A stretch of 64,000 nucleotides of DNA from Prevotella sp. (GTDB lineage: Bacteria > Bacteroidota > Bacteroidia > Bacteroidales > Bacteroidaceae), in NCBI GenBank assembly GCA_017650905.1, contig JAGCDZ010000100.1, positions 1-64,000 on the forward strand, given 5' to 3'. Below are positions 36,846 to 45,785 of this stretch, one piece after another. Positions within the stretch are counted from its first letter, which is position 1. Every line of letters begins with the position of its first letter. Below the pieces are notes generated by a model, which saw only the letters and a program-made list of their open reading frames with translations, was not told where the DNA came from and did no database searches. Both the position numbers and the translations under genes were made by a program.

Positions 36846-39161
36846 TTACTTTAATCTAAACTTATAATCACATACGATATTTTTTGATGATGTTCCTATG
36901 AGGGCCTTGAATTCACCGGGCTCAGCAGTCCATTGGCCCGTCTGGTCATCGTAGAAACTGAGGGCGCTCTTATCGATGGTAAGCGATACCTGCTGTGTTT
37001 CGCCCGGTTGGAGGAAGACCTTGCGGAAAGCCTTGAGTTCCTTGACGGGCCGTTCGACAGATGACTGAAGGTCGCTGACGTAAAGCTGGACCGTTTCAGC
37101 ACCTGCCACACTGCCCGTATTCGTGACGGGTACGGTAAAGGTTATCTTGTCATCAGCTGTCAGTTCGAACTTGTCGGCATTGACTTTGCCTATCTTGAAA
37201 GTGGTGTAGCTCAGACCATAACCAAAGGGGAAGTGCGGCTCACTTTTCACTTTTCGTTTTTCACTTTTCACTTTATCGATCCAGCGGTAGCCTACGAAGA
37301 GGCCTTCTTTGTATTCCTCGTCGATGATTTTGTGGTCTGCACGCCAAGTGCCGGGATAGGAGCCTGTGGCGTGGGCACCACACTGGTCAAGAGAGGCGTA
37401 CCACGTGAAAGGCAGCTTGCCCGAGGGATTAACCTCACCTGTCAGCACGGAAGCAATCGCCTTGCCAGCTTCCGAACCAATGAACCAAGCTTGTACGATG
37501 ACGGGTACTTTGTCCAGCCAGGGCAGGGTAGCTCCATTGCCAGAGATATTGACATATACCAGACGAGGATTGACTTTCAGAATGGCCTCTATCACCTCGT
37601 TCTGAGCGTATGGCAGGTCGTAGTTCTTGCGGTCGTGACCTTCGCAATCCTGATGGTTGCTCTTGTTGAGGCCACCAATGAAGATGACGATATCAGCCTC
37701 ACGAGCCTTTTCCACTGCTTCAGCAGTCAATTCTGCCTGTGAACGGGTTTCGTAGAGCGAGCGACCTACGGTGACGCCGTTGTAACTTTGGATGGTATCG
37801 CCAACGTAGCCACGGGCATAGTCAATTGATAATTGATAATTGATATTTGAGATTTTTTCCTTGAGTCCATCGAGTGGGAGGATTTCGCGCTGGGCTTTGA
37901 GAGAGGAAGAACCACCACCTACGGTCATCATCTTGATGGCATTTTCACCCACCACGAGGATACGCTGCATCTTTGAAAGATCGAGAGGCAGCAACGGGTT
38001 CTTATCTTTTTTCACCACATCATTCTTCAGCAGTACGATGCCTTCCTGGGCAATCTTCAATGCTGCATCGTAATGACTCTCGGAACAGAGGAAACCAACG
38101 GGTTTGTTGCGCTTCATCGTGGTGCGATAGAACAGACGCAGCACACGACGCACCTTCTCATCGAGTTCCTTCGTGGTATATTTGCCTTGCTGGATGGCCT
38201 GCTTATAGGCCGCTGCCAGGTAGTAGGCATCGTAGGCATTGGTCTTGCCCATCGTCAGACCGTCGGTCCAGGTGCCGAACTCCAGGTCGAGGCCGTTGCG
38301 CACAGCCTCATCGGTATCGTGGCAGCCGCCCCAGTCACTGATCACCACGCCATCGAAGCCCCAGTCCTGCTTCAGGATCTTGTTGAGCATGATATCATTG
38401 TGGCAGTTGTGTTGGTTCTTGTAGAGGTTATAGGCACCCATGATGGCCCAGGCACCACCCTCCTGCACGGCAGCCTTGAAGGCAGGCAGGTAGATCTCGT
38501 GCAGGGCGCGGTCGCTGACGATGACGTTCACCTGATGACGGTATTCCTCGTCGTTGTTCAGCGCATAGTGCTTCACACAGGCTGCTACGCCCTTCGACTG
38601 CAATCCCTGAACGTAGGGCACCACCATGCGCGAGGCCAGCCAGGGGTCTTCGCCCATATACTCGAAGTTGCGCCCGTTGAGCGGGGTGCGGAAGATGTTC
38701 ACGCCAGGCCCCAGCATCACACTCTTGTTGCGGTAGAGGGCCTCTTCACCCAGACTCTCGCCATAGAGACGGGCGAGGTCGGGATTCCAGGTGGCAGCCA
38801 GACAGGTGAGGGCGGGGAAGGCCACACACGAGTCGTTGGTCTGTCCGGCCTGTTCCCACTCATCCCAGAGCACATCGGGACGCACGCCATGAGGACCGTC
38901 GTCTGTCCACAGGTCGGGGAATCCGAGACGCTTCACACCGGGCGAAGAGAACTTCGACTGCGCATGGATCACGGCTATCTTCTCGTCGAGCGTCATCCTT
39001 GCGAGGGCATCGTCGATGCGCTGCTCCAGGGGTTTGCTCTCATCAAGGTACGTTGGCGTCTGCGCCACCGCAGTGAATAGTGAAGAATGAATAGTGAATA
39101 GTATCGCTGCCACTATCACTCTCAAAATCCATTGCCTATTATTATTTTTAACCTGATTCAT
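36846..39161 (-). CDS. GH3 beta-glucosidase
   Basis: 771 residues. Releases glucose from beta-gluco-oligosaccharides by retaining hydrolysis, probably in the periplasm. Signal peptide 1-34 (core LFTIHSSLFTAV, heptamer-encoded). The barrel has LGPGVNIFRTPLNGRNFEYMGEDP, KHYALNNDEE and the nucleophile Asp276 in VVISDWGG. An alpha/beta sandwich follows and a fibronectin-like C-terminal domain. Before the conserved FPFGYGLSYTTF motif there is a Lys/Glu/Ser-rich insert encoded by heptamers (37240-37274). A third array (37824-37851) encodes NINYQLSID. It is the last gene of the beta-glucan PUL. Confidence 0.92.
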   Translation of the reverse strand: MNQVKNNNRQWILRVIVAAILFTIHSSLFTAVAQTPTYLDESKPLEQRIDDALARMTLDEKIAVIHAQSKFSSPGVKRLGFPDLWTDDGPHGVRPDVLWDEWEQAGQTNDSCVAFPALTCLAATWNPDLARLYGESLGEEALYRNKSVMLGPGVNIFRTPLNGRNFEYMGEDPWLASRMVVPYVQGLQSKGVAACVKHYALNNDEEYRHQVNVIVSDRALHEIYLPAFKAAVQEGGAWAIMGAYNLYKNQHNCHNDIMLNKILKQDWGFDGVVISDWGGCHDTDEAVRNGLDLEFGTWTDGLTMGKTNAYDAYYLAAAYKQAIQQGKYTTKELDEKVRRVLRLFYRTTMKRNKPVGFLCSESHYDAALKIAQEGIVLLKNDVVKKDKNPLLPLDLSKMQRILVVGENAIKMMTVGGGSSSLKAQREILPLDGLKEKISNINYQLSIDYARGYVGDTIQSYNGVTVGRSLYETRSQAELTAEAVEKAREADIVIFIGGLNKSNHQDCEGHDRKNYDLPYAQNEVIEAILKVNPRLVYVNISGNGATLPWLDKVPVIVQAWFIGSEAGKAIASVLTGEVNPSGKLPFTWYASLDQCGAHATGSYPGTWRADHKIIDEEYKEGLFVGYRWIDKVKSEKRKVKSEPHFPFGYGLSYTTFKIGKVNADKFELTADDKITFTVPVTNTGSVAGAETVQLYVSDLQSSVERPVKELKAFRKVFLQPGETQQVSLTIDKSALSFYDDQTGQWTAEPGEFKALIGTSSKNIVCDYKFRLK
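37240..37274 (-). repeat. Heptamer array inside GH3 coding sequence
   Basis: Five units of TCACTTT (one TCGTTTT) encode KVKSEKRKVKSE, a hydrophilic insert just before the conserved FPFGYGLSYT motif. Confidence 0.8.
37824..37851 (-). repeat. Second heptamer array inside GH3
   Basis: Four units of AATTGAT (last ATTTGAG) encode part of NINYQLSIDYARG in a loop of the sandwich domain. Confidence 0.75.
39073..39100 (-). repeat. Heptamer array in the GH3 signal peptide
   Basis: Four units of GTGAATA type (minus strand TATTCAC) encode LFTIHSSLFT. Confidence 0.78.
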
Positions 39162-39183
39162 ATTACTAACTAATCGCTTTATT

Positions 39184-39218
39184 ATTCACTAATCACTATA
39201 CATTGTTCACTATTCCAT
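39184..39218. repeat. Heptamer array between GH5 and GH3
   Basis: Five imperfect units (ATTCACT, AATCACT, GTTCACT) cover the GH5 stop codon and the gap to GH3. Confidence 0.7.
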
Positions 39219-40499
39219 CCCCATGCTCTGGATATACTCGGTCTGGGGCTGGCAGTTTTCGAAACGGCAGTTCTTGGCAAACTGCATGAGCAACTCGCGG
39301 AACCTGGCCTGATCAGGACGGGTTTCACGCCATTCCTGATAGGTGTAGTGCGGCGTCTCTGCGTATTTCACGACAATGCTGTCCCAACCTTCTGGGCGCT
39401 GGATGCCCATCATGCAGGAGTTGTCTACCTTCTTATAGGGCCAGAAGGTGTAGCCGATATTGTTGTCCTTCAGCACCTTCACAAAATCGCTCTGCCACTC
39501 CATGGTGTTATGACCGAACTCGCCCATGTACATCGGACGGTTGATGGAGTCGCGGAAGTTGATGTAGTGGGTGATGGCCTCCTTGGTGGCAGGACCGCCG
39601 TAACGATGGCAGGTGTACATCAGTTTGTCATCATAGCTGGCATCGTCGAGCATCCAGAAGAAACTGTTCCAGTGGGCACCACCCAGCAGGATGATATGGT
39701 TCTGATCCACCTCGCGGATGGCTTTCACGGCCTTTTTGTAGAGGGGCTGGAGGAGCGTGTAGAGTGAGTTCTTGTTTGCAAAGTAATGGGCGATGGGTTC
39801 GTTCATCAGTTCATAGCCCAGAATCGTTGTCTCCTGACTGTAACGACTGGCTATCTCGCGCCAGATGTCACAGAATAGTTGCTGGCTCTCTTCGCTTTCG
39901 AACAACCACGGATAACCGTAGCTATCGTCGATGTTGTCGCCCGTCTGTCCACCAGGACAATCGTGCATATCGAGAATCAGATACAGACCATTCGCTTTGC
40001 ACCAGCTCACGATGGAGTCGATGCGCACATGACCGTCCTTCTGGCCTGTCTCCCCCATATAGTCCTCATCGGTGAAGAGTTTGTAGTTGAAGGGCAGACG
40101 GATGGTGTTGGCACCCTGCTGTGCGATGAAGTCGATATCAGCCTTGGTGATATAGTTGTCTTTGAACTCCTGCCAGAACTCAGCGGTGAAATCAGGGCCT
40201 ACAGCCTCTTTGAAGAGCTGGTCGATCATCCAAGCCGAGTTGGTGCGTCCGAAGCCGAACATATATCCCTCAGGATTCAGCCAGTTACCGAGGTTCGTGC
40301 CTTGTATCAGCAGCTTCTCCCCATTAGGCTGAATCAGGTTGTGCCCCTCGATGGTGACAAAACCCTTTGTGCCCGCCTGCTCGCCACCTGTTGTGCAGGC
40401 AGCGAACAGGAAGAGGAAAGAGGAAAGAGGAACGAGGAAGGAGAATACTCTTTTCGCAGATAAGCGGATCCTCTTTATATCGTTTATCTTAGTAATCAT
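39210..40499 (-). CDS. GH5 beta-glucanase lipoprotein
   Basis: 429 residues. Retaining beta-glucanase of clan A. Lipobox FAAC (Cys35) after a signal peptide whose core (VPLSSFLFLF) is heptamer-encoded. The barrel starts at IQGTNLGNWLNPEGYM. The acid/base is Glu234 (LMNEP) and the nucleophile Glu327 (YMGEFG); DMHD and TCHRYGG are also conserved. The GTNLGNWL opening resembles exo-beta-1,3-glucanase-like subfamilies, but the subfamily cannot be fixed. It lies between GH16 and GH3, consistent with stepwise beta-glucan degradation at the cell surface or in the periplasm. Confidence 0.88.
   Translation of the reverse strand: MITKINDIKRIRLSAKRVFSFLVPLSSFLFLFAACTTGGEQAGTKGFVTIEGHNLIQPNGEKLLIQGTNLGNWLNPEGYMFGFGRTNSAWMIDQLFKEAVGPDFTAEFWQEFKDNYITKADIDFIAQQGANTIRLPFNYKLFTDEDYMGETGQKDGHVRIDSIVSWCKANGLYLILDMHDCPGGQTGDNIDDSYGYPWLFESEESQQLFCDIWREIASRYSQETTILGYELMNEPIAHYFANKNSLYTLLQPLYKKAVKAIREVDQNHIILLGGAHWNSFFWMLDDASYDDKLMYTCHRYGGPATKEAITHYINFRDSINRPMYMGEFGHNTMEWQSDFVKVLKDNNIGYTFWPYKKVDNSCMMGIQRPEGWDSIVVKYAETPHYTYQEWRETRPDQARFRELLMQFAKNCRFENCQPQTEYIQSMGME
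40406..40447 (-). repeat. Heptamer array in the GH5 signal peptide
   Basis: Six units of GAGGAAA type (minus strand TTTCCTC) encode FSFLVPLSSFLFLF. Confidence 0.8.
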
Positions 40500-40500
40500 C

Positions 40501-40535
40501 TGTAAACTGTAAACCGTAAACTGTAAACTATAAAC
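40501..40535. repeat. Heptamer array between GH16 and GH5
   Basis: Five units of TGTAAAC/CGTAAAC/TATAAAC reach from the GH16 stop to one base before the GH5 start codon. Confidence 0.85.
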
Positions 40536-41641
40536 TACTTCTTCTGGAACACCCGAACGTAGTCCACTTCCATGGTTGCAGGCAGTGCGCTCTCATCGAC
40601 ACCCTTGTAACCGCCCCAGTCACCGCCCCAGGCGAGGTTGAAGATGATGTAGAACGGATCGTCGTAGGGCCAGTCGTCACGACCAAGACCACGGTTATCG
40701 TAGCTCAGTTGTACTTTGCCATCGACGTAGGTGGTGATATTCTTGGCCGTCCACAAGATGGCATAGGTGTGGAACTCTTCCTCAGCACCAGGACAATTCA
40801 TTGCATGGGTCACCTGGGTATTGTTGGAATGCACATGTGAAGTAGCGTGCAGACTTGATGAAACCTGATTAGGATCGGCTCCGACCTCCTCCATGATGTC
40901 GATCTCACCATCAGCAGGCCAGGAACGGAAGTTGACAGGCATCATCCAGAAGGCGGGCCATGTGCCCTTGCCCTTTGGCAGTTTGATGCTGGCCTCGATG
41001 TAACCGTAGGTCCAGCCCTGCTTCACCTTCGCATAGACACGGCCCGAGTATATCTTGCCGTTCTCCTTCAGCGCGGTGATGCGCAGTTTGCCATTGCGAA
41101 CCTCAGTCACGAGATTGCCCTCAGGCGTCATGTGGTTCACGTAGTTCTGCAACTCGTTGTTCACCCAGCCTGAGTTTTTTACCTCGTGGGTCCAGTCGTT
41201 CTGATTGAGTTCAGAACCTTTGTCGAACTCATCATTCCACACCAGTGTGTAGCCATCGGGGGCATTGTATGCAGGCTTTTCGGCTGCCGACTGCGTCACG
41301 CTGATGGTCTGGCGTGCCATCCCCGACATGACGGTGACGGTACCCGTGCGGGCACTGGTCGTCGGATTAGCAGGAACCGTGACCGTCAGCGTGCCCGTTT
41401 GGGCTACCGTATTCTTAGCATCGACAGTGATGAAATCCTGGTCGGCGTAGGCACCCCATTCTTTGCCCGTCGTGGTCACATTGATAGTGTAGCTACCGCC
41501 ATCAGCAGGGGCATCGATGCTCGTCTGTGACAGCGTAATGCTGACCACTGCAGGCTGTGGGTCATCGTTGTCGCTCCCACCGCAGCCCCAGAGGGCTACG
41601 GCAAGAGAGAGCAATAGAGTGTTAAACATGTAACGTTTCAT
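40535..41641 (-). CDS. GH16 laminarinase/beta-glucanase lipoprotein with BACON domain
   Basis: 368 residues. Endo-acting on beta-1,3 or mixed-linkage beta-glucans. Lipobox WGC (Cys20). A BACON domain covers about 32-118 (ITLSQTSIDAPADGGSYTINV). The GH16 jelly roll (about 130-368) carries the signature GEIDIMEE, with nucleophile Glu246 and acid/base Glu251 in the beta-bulge spacing of laminarinase-type GH16. It should initiate polysaccharide cleavage at the surface. It follows the glycan-binding protein gene by 11 bases. Confidence 0.92.
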   Translation of the reverse strand: MKRYMFNTLLLSLAVALWGCGGSDNDDPQPAVVSITLSQTSIDAPADGGSYTINVTTTGKEWGAYADQDFITVDAKNTVAQTGTLTVTVPANPTTSARTGTVTVMSGMARQTISVTQSAAEKPAYNAPDGYTLVWNDEFDKGSELNQNDWTHEVKNSGWVNNELQNYVNHMTPEGNLVTEVRNGKLRITALKENGKIYSGRVYAKVKQGWTYGYIEASIKLPKGKGTWPAFWMMPVNFRSWPADGEIDIMEEVGADPNQVSSSLHATSHVHSNNTQVTHAMNCPGAEEEFHTYAILWTAKNITTYVDGKVQLSYDNRGLGRDDWPYDDPFYIIFNLAWGGDWGGYKGVDESALPATMEVDYVRVFQKK

Positions 41642-41652
41642 TAATTATTCAA

Positions 41653-44145
41653 TTATTGAGCTTTTTCGAAAATAATATCGCTAATAGTGATGTTTGTGCC
41701 AGCTGGTGCTCCTCCGAAATCAAATACCATGGTAAACTCGTGAGCATCGCCTTTTGGCAGAGTAACACCAGTTGCCTTGTAAACCAAAGGTTCATCGGCT
41801 TTCATATTATGACGACCATCGAAATAGAAGTTGTCATCATGCTTATTTGACTCGCTCTCATCACTCTGAGTCAGTTTGATGGTAGCGCCAGTGATGTCGC
41901 TATCAGCTGTGATGGTGCACTGGAAGTTGTAGGGATCATTCTGTTTCGCACTCAGTGTAGTGAATATCTTTACCTGTCCCTGCCACTGTGAAGCTCCAAC
42001 GCCTTCTGGCACTACCAGACTCCACTTATTACCTTCGTGCTTTATTTCAGGCTGAGTATCAAGTGCGCTCCATCCGTCATTTGCGAACCATGTAGAAGTG
42101 CCTTTGAAGGCGTCGCCAGTATCTACGCTCTTCCACAAGTTGTTGGTATCGTCGTAGTTTAGTACGACAGCCTCTTCAAGATAGATTTTACTAATCTTAA
42201 CGTGAGCCCCTTCAGGTGCGCCACCAAAATCATACACAAGTGTCAATTCATGTGCATCATCTTTTGACAGTTCTGCTGCTTCTGCCTTGTAAACCATAGG
42301 CACATCGGCTTTTACGTCATGACGTCCATCAAAGAAGAAATTGTCATCATGCTTATTCGATTCGCTCTCATCACTCTGAGTCAGTTTGATAGTAACGCCA
42401 GGAATATCCATATCTGACTCTACAACACAATAGAAATTGTATTTCTTAGCTTTTGACGCAGGAATGGTAGTGAAGATTTTTAGCTGTCCTTGCCACTGGC
42501 TAGATCCTATTCCACCAGGAGCAACAAATTCCCAAACACCATCTTTATGTACAATCTCTGGCTGAGTGTCAAGTGTACTCCAGCCATCGTTTGCGAACCA
42601 TGTAGAAGTTCCTTTGAATGCATCACCGTTCTCTACAGCTGTCCACAAGTTAGAACCTGCTGCTGGATCCCAGTCGGCTTTTGGAGCGTCGGGGGCTTCG
42701 CCACCACCTGAAACGATGGTACCGTCATTGTTGGCATGATCCTTCAGCACGATATTGCTGATGCTGATGTTGGTAGCACCTGTAGCGTGACCGAAGTCGA
42801 AGACAATCTTCACGGGTGAGAGATCCTTACCCTCAATGTCGCTCATCCAGAATACATATTCCTTACCGGCCTTCAGACTGATGTTGTCTACATCGATGAT
42901 AGCCTCGTTGTCGGCTTCGTTGGTAACCTTCACGGTGACACCATCGATATCTGCGTCGGCCACAAAGATACAGGAGAAGTCATAGTGGTTGGCTGCAGAG
43001 GTTTCTACGCCGGTAGTATGCAGGTGCATCTGAGCCTGCCAGCGGTCGAAGGCTGCATCGGGAACAGTCACGGTATAGTCGTTGCCCTTGTCATTATAGG
43101 TAGCCTGCATCTCAGCGGTACGGTCAGGAGACCAGTTCGGTGCAAAGTAGAAGGTAGCATCAGGGGTTACGCCCTTCCAGAGGTTGAAGTCACTGTTGGC
43201 ATCGAAGCCCTGCTCCTCTACCAGACGCTCATCGGCTGCACTGGTCAGGATGAAGCGCCATGCAATACTGCGATCGGGAGCGTCATAAACCAGCACCATC
43301 TTGGTGGCTGTCAGCGACTCGATACGGAACTTAGGATCAGCATACTGAGCATCACTGGAGATATAGGGGAACAGTGTGTTGGCATTCAGCTGGATGTAAG
43401 TCTGCTTGGTCACGTTACCCTCTGCATCCTCCCAGTCGTAAACCTCGAAGCTCCAGGTAGAAGTCTGATTGCCAAGTGCCACATCGACATCGGGCTCTGC
43501 ACCAGTAGGATTAAATGATGTACCCCAGTTGACGTATGTCATACCGTCAGCACCGGCATTGTAGGTGTAGGTACCACCCTTGCGGGTTTCGGCAGTGAAG
43601 GTGATGCGGTCGTCATAGACACCGAAGTCCTTCTTGTCGTTGGGCTGAGCCGACCACCACTCTGTACCAGCCGTACCGGCAGGGCCGCAACCCATGTGGG
43701 CCACTTCCTTGTTGGCGATGCGCCATTCCTTGCCTGTGATGCGACGGAAGTCTGCACTGTAATCAATCTTGGTTTCATTGAAGGTGAAGGTCTTTTTCAG
43801 ACCAGCCTGTGAGATGCCGTTGCGGTTGCCTAACTTCAGCTCGACATTATAGGTGCCTGCCTCAGGATTAGCGAAACCAACCTCGGGCAGTGTAGAGTAC
43901 TGGGCACCATTGAGAATCCAGATGGGATAAGTGCCAGGCGCAGCTGTATAGGTTGCCAACATCTGGTTGGTCTCCTGATCGACGCTCATCTGGAAATCAA
44001 CACCACTGATTGTGGGAATTCCGTTCGGATCAGCTCCTGAGAACTCATCAGGAGAACAAGCAGTAAGAAGGGTAAAGGTAATAGTGAAAAGTGAACAATT
44101 TGCTACCGCCTTCCACCAATTCGATGTTTTATATATAGTCTTCAT
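41653..44145 (-). CDS. Surface glycan-binding lipoprotein with three CBM-like modules
   Basis: 830 residues. Lipobox LTAC after a signal peptide partly encoded by heptamers. An N-terminal PKD-like part (about 30-110) is followed by a carbohydrate-binding-like domain (about 115-290). Then come three related modules of about 165 residues, each starting NLW and ending in a VFDFG and ISxI pattern. The last two are close copies that share GDAFKGTSTWFANDGW, DTQPEI, TIKLTQSDESESNKHDDN and FDGRH. This is the position of the SGBP in beta-glucan PULs, so it probably captures beta-glucan at the surface. It sits between the SusD-like and GH16 genes. Confidence 0.8.
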   Translation of the reverse strand: MKTIYKTSNWWKAVANCSLFTITFTLLTACSPDEFSGADPNGIPTISGVDFQMSVDQETNQMLATYTAAPGTYPIWILNGAQYSTLPEVGFANPEAGTYNVELKLGNRNGISQAGLKKTFTFNETKIDYSADFRRITGKEWRIANKEVAHMGCGPAGTAGTEWWSAQPNDKKDFGVYDDRITFTAETRKGGTYTYNAGADGMTYVNWGTSFNPTGAEPDVDVALGNQTSTWSFEVYDWEDAEGNVTKQTYIQLNANTLFPYISSDAQYADPKFRIESLTATKMVLVYDAPDRSIAWRFILTSAADERLVEEQGFDANSDFNLWKGVTPDATFYFAPNWSPDRTAEMQATYNDKGNDYTVTVPDAAFDRWQAQMHLHTTGVETSAANHYDFSCIFVADADIDGVTVKVTNEADNEAIIDVDNISLKAGKEYVFWMSDIEGKDLSPVKIVFDFGHATGATNISISNIVLKDHANNDGTIVSGGGEAPDAPKADWDPAAGSNLWTAVENGDAFKGTSTWFANDGWSTLDTQPEIVHKDGVWEFVAPGGIGSSQWQGQLKIFTTIPASKAKKYNFYCVVESDMDIPGVTIKLTQSDESESNKHDDNFFFDGRHDVKADVPMVYKAEAAELSKDDAHELTLVYDFGGAPEGAHVKISKIYLEEAVVLNYDDTNNLWKSVDTGDAFKGTSTWFANDGWSALDTQPEIKHEGNKWSLVVPEGVGASQWQGQVKIFTTLSAKQNDPYNFQCTITADSDITGATIKLTQSDESESNKHDDNFYFDGRHNMKADEPLVYKATGVTLPKGDAHEFTMVFDFGGAPAGTNITISDIIFEKAQ
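41656..42655 (-). repeat. Tandem module duplication in the glycan-binding gene
   Basis: Two units, about 42165-42655 and 41656-42143, with long stretches of near-identical DNA (for example the segments for STWFANDGW and LTQSDESESNKHDDN). The third, N-terminal module is diverged. Confidence 0.75.
44063..44097 (-). repeat. Heptamer array in the glycan-binding protein signal peptide
   Basis: Five imperfect units of the GTGAAAA/GGTAATA type encode SLFTITFTLLT. The flank is shared with an array at 62.2 kb. Confidence 0.6.
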
Positions 44146-44150
44146 AATCC

Positions 44151-44213
44151 TTTAATCTTTAAACTATAAACTATAATCTTTAAACTGTAAACCGTAAACT
44201 GTAAACTATAAAC
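44151..44213. repeat. Nine-unit heptamer array
   Basis: Exactly nine 7-bp units (TTTAAAC, TATAAAC, TGTAAAC, CGTAAAC types). They fill the gap from the SusD-like stop (44214) to five bases before the glycan-binding protein start. Confidence 0.9.
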
Positions 44214-45764
44214 TTAATAGTTATTCTGCTTCAGCGTAGGATCGGCATCGAGTTCGCTCTGAGCCAGAGGAATATGCTTCTTACTGGCACTCCAGGTGTT
44301 GGTGCGATAACCGTAGGCATCGGGAACGAGAACGGTAGAAGCCTTCTGAGTGGCACCGGCGATGCCCTCAGCACGTACGAGGTCGAAGTAGCGCTTGCCC
44401 TCTCCGCAGAATTCGAGGTGACGCTCAGTGAAGATATCGTCGATGGTGACATTCGTGAGATTATCCAGTCCTGCACGGGCACGAACCTCATTCACATAAC
44501 CTGTGGCCTCACTAGCACTGCCACCTGTCTGGAGCAACAGCTCGGCTGCGTTCAGCAGGGTCTCGGCGTAGCGGTAGATGCGCTTGTTGTTGTTGTAGTT
44601 CAGGTTCTTCGATGTCGGACAATCCTTGTTGTTCTCCGACTGCGGACGATACTTGCCGTGCCAGAGATGGGTGTCCTGATAACGCTCGGTGTAGGTATAG
44701 CCACGTACGTCCCAGATGGTGACATCACGACGCAGGTCGCTTTCAGCATACATATTATAGGTCTCAACCTTGCAAGGCAGGAAGCCCCAACCGTCGTTAC
44801 CGCTGTCCCAGCCTTCGCCGCCGCCCCATCCGTTAGGAGAGCAGAGTGTGGGGAATACGGTTCCACCGGCATTGATAGCAGCACCACCCCAGTCGCGCTG
44901 AGCCTGGTCGTCATTATAGTTGATCTCGAAGATGCTCTCAGAGCACCATTCGCCATTCTCTGACCACAGATCAGCGAAGTCAGGATTCAGACTGTAGCTG
45001 CTGTCGCTGATAATCTGCTTCATATAGGTGAGAGCCTGCGGGTAGCGGGCAGTGTCGTTCTGGTACATCACCATCTCAGCATAGAGCATATAGGCAAAGG
45101 CCTGTGATACACGACCGCTCTCTGCAACGGGCCAGCGCATGGGCAATACGTTAGAGGCTATAATCTCCTCCAGCTCGGGCAACAGCTTGCTGTAGATCTC
45201 GTCTGCCGACAGCTGAGGCGCTGTGTAAGGCAGTGAGAGGTTCTCAAGATAGAAAGGCACGTTGCCGTAGTAGTGCCACAGGATATTATAATAGTACACG
45301 CGGAGCAGACGAGCCTGCATCTCCATCGACTTGCGGAAGTTGTCGCTGGCACTGCCTGGCCATCCGGCATATTTGATGGCATCGTTGCAACGCTTGATAC
45401 CGCTGTAGAAGTCGCCCCAAAGCGTGGCCAGCGTCTGGTTGCCGTTGCCCTCAAAGTTAAAGAGCTTATGCCAGTGTTCGTTGTCTTGGGCATGCGAACC
45501 GCCTACCCAGAAGTCGTCGCCCATGATCTCACCGTCGATGGTAAGGTCGTTATAGGCCGCATTGTCCCAGTCGGGCCAGTGCAGAGGCGCATAGGCAGAG
45601 GTCAGAGCCTCGTTGAGCGTCTCCTCAGTTGTATAGTATTCCTCCAGAGGCTCACCCGTTGGATTCTTCACCTCCAGAAAGTCGTCGCTGCAGGCGGTCA
45701 TCACAAGTGCTGCTGCAAAAACTGCGCTAAGTGCGCGTACATTTTTATATATATTGGTAATCAT
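44214..45764 (-). CDS. SusD-like beta-glucan-binding lipoprotein
   Basis: 516 residues. Lipobox MTAC, then SDDFLEVKNPTGEP. SusD/RagB signatures: LLRVYYYNILWHYYGNVPFY, AETLLNAAELLLQTGG and FTERHLEFCGEGKRYFDLVRAEG. It pairs with the SusC 17 bases upstream. The substrate is inferred from the GH16, GH5 and GH3 partners. Heptamer-like tracts lie at both ends of the gene. Confidence 0.93.
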   Translation of the reverse strand: MITNIYKNVRALSAVFAAALVMTACSDDFLEVKNPTGEPLEEYYTTEETLNEALTSAYAPLHWPDWDNAAYNDLTIDGEIMGDDFWVGGSHAQDNEHWHKLFNFEGNGNQTLATLWGDFYSGIKRCNDAIKYAGWPGSASDNFRKSMEMQARLLRVYYYNILWHYYGNVPFYLENLSLPYTAPQLSADEIYSKLLPELEEIIASNVLPMRWPVAESGRVSQAFAYMLYAEMVMYQNDTARYPQALTYMKQIISDSSYSLNPDFADLWSENGEWCSESIFEINYNDDQAQRDWGGAAINAGGTVFPTLCSPNGWGGGEGWDSGNDGWGFLPCKVETYNMYAESDLRRDVTIWDVRGYTYTERYQDTHLWHGKYRPQSENNKDCPTSKNLNYNNNKRIYRYAETLLNAAELLLQTGGSASEATGYVNEVRARAGLDNLTNVTIDDIFTERHLEFCGEGKRYFDLVRAEGIAGATQKASTVLVPDAYGYRTNTWSASKKHIPLAQSELDADPTLKQNNY

Positions 45765-45785
45765 AATTACTAATTCTTAATTATA
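45758..45785. repeat. Heptamer-like tract between susC and susD homologues
   Basis: Four imperfect units (AATTACT, AATTCTT, AATTATA) cover the SusC stop and the start of the SusD-like gene. Confidence 0.5.

Noticed and set aside
38073..39080. Long open frame antisense to GH3
   Set aside because: Shadow of the GH3 coding sequence; no family features.
44151..44213. Possible CRISPR or iteron array
   Set aside because: Period is 7 bp with no spacers, so it is a simple tandem array, not CRISPR.
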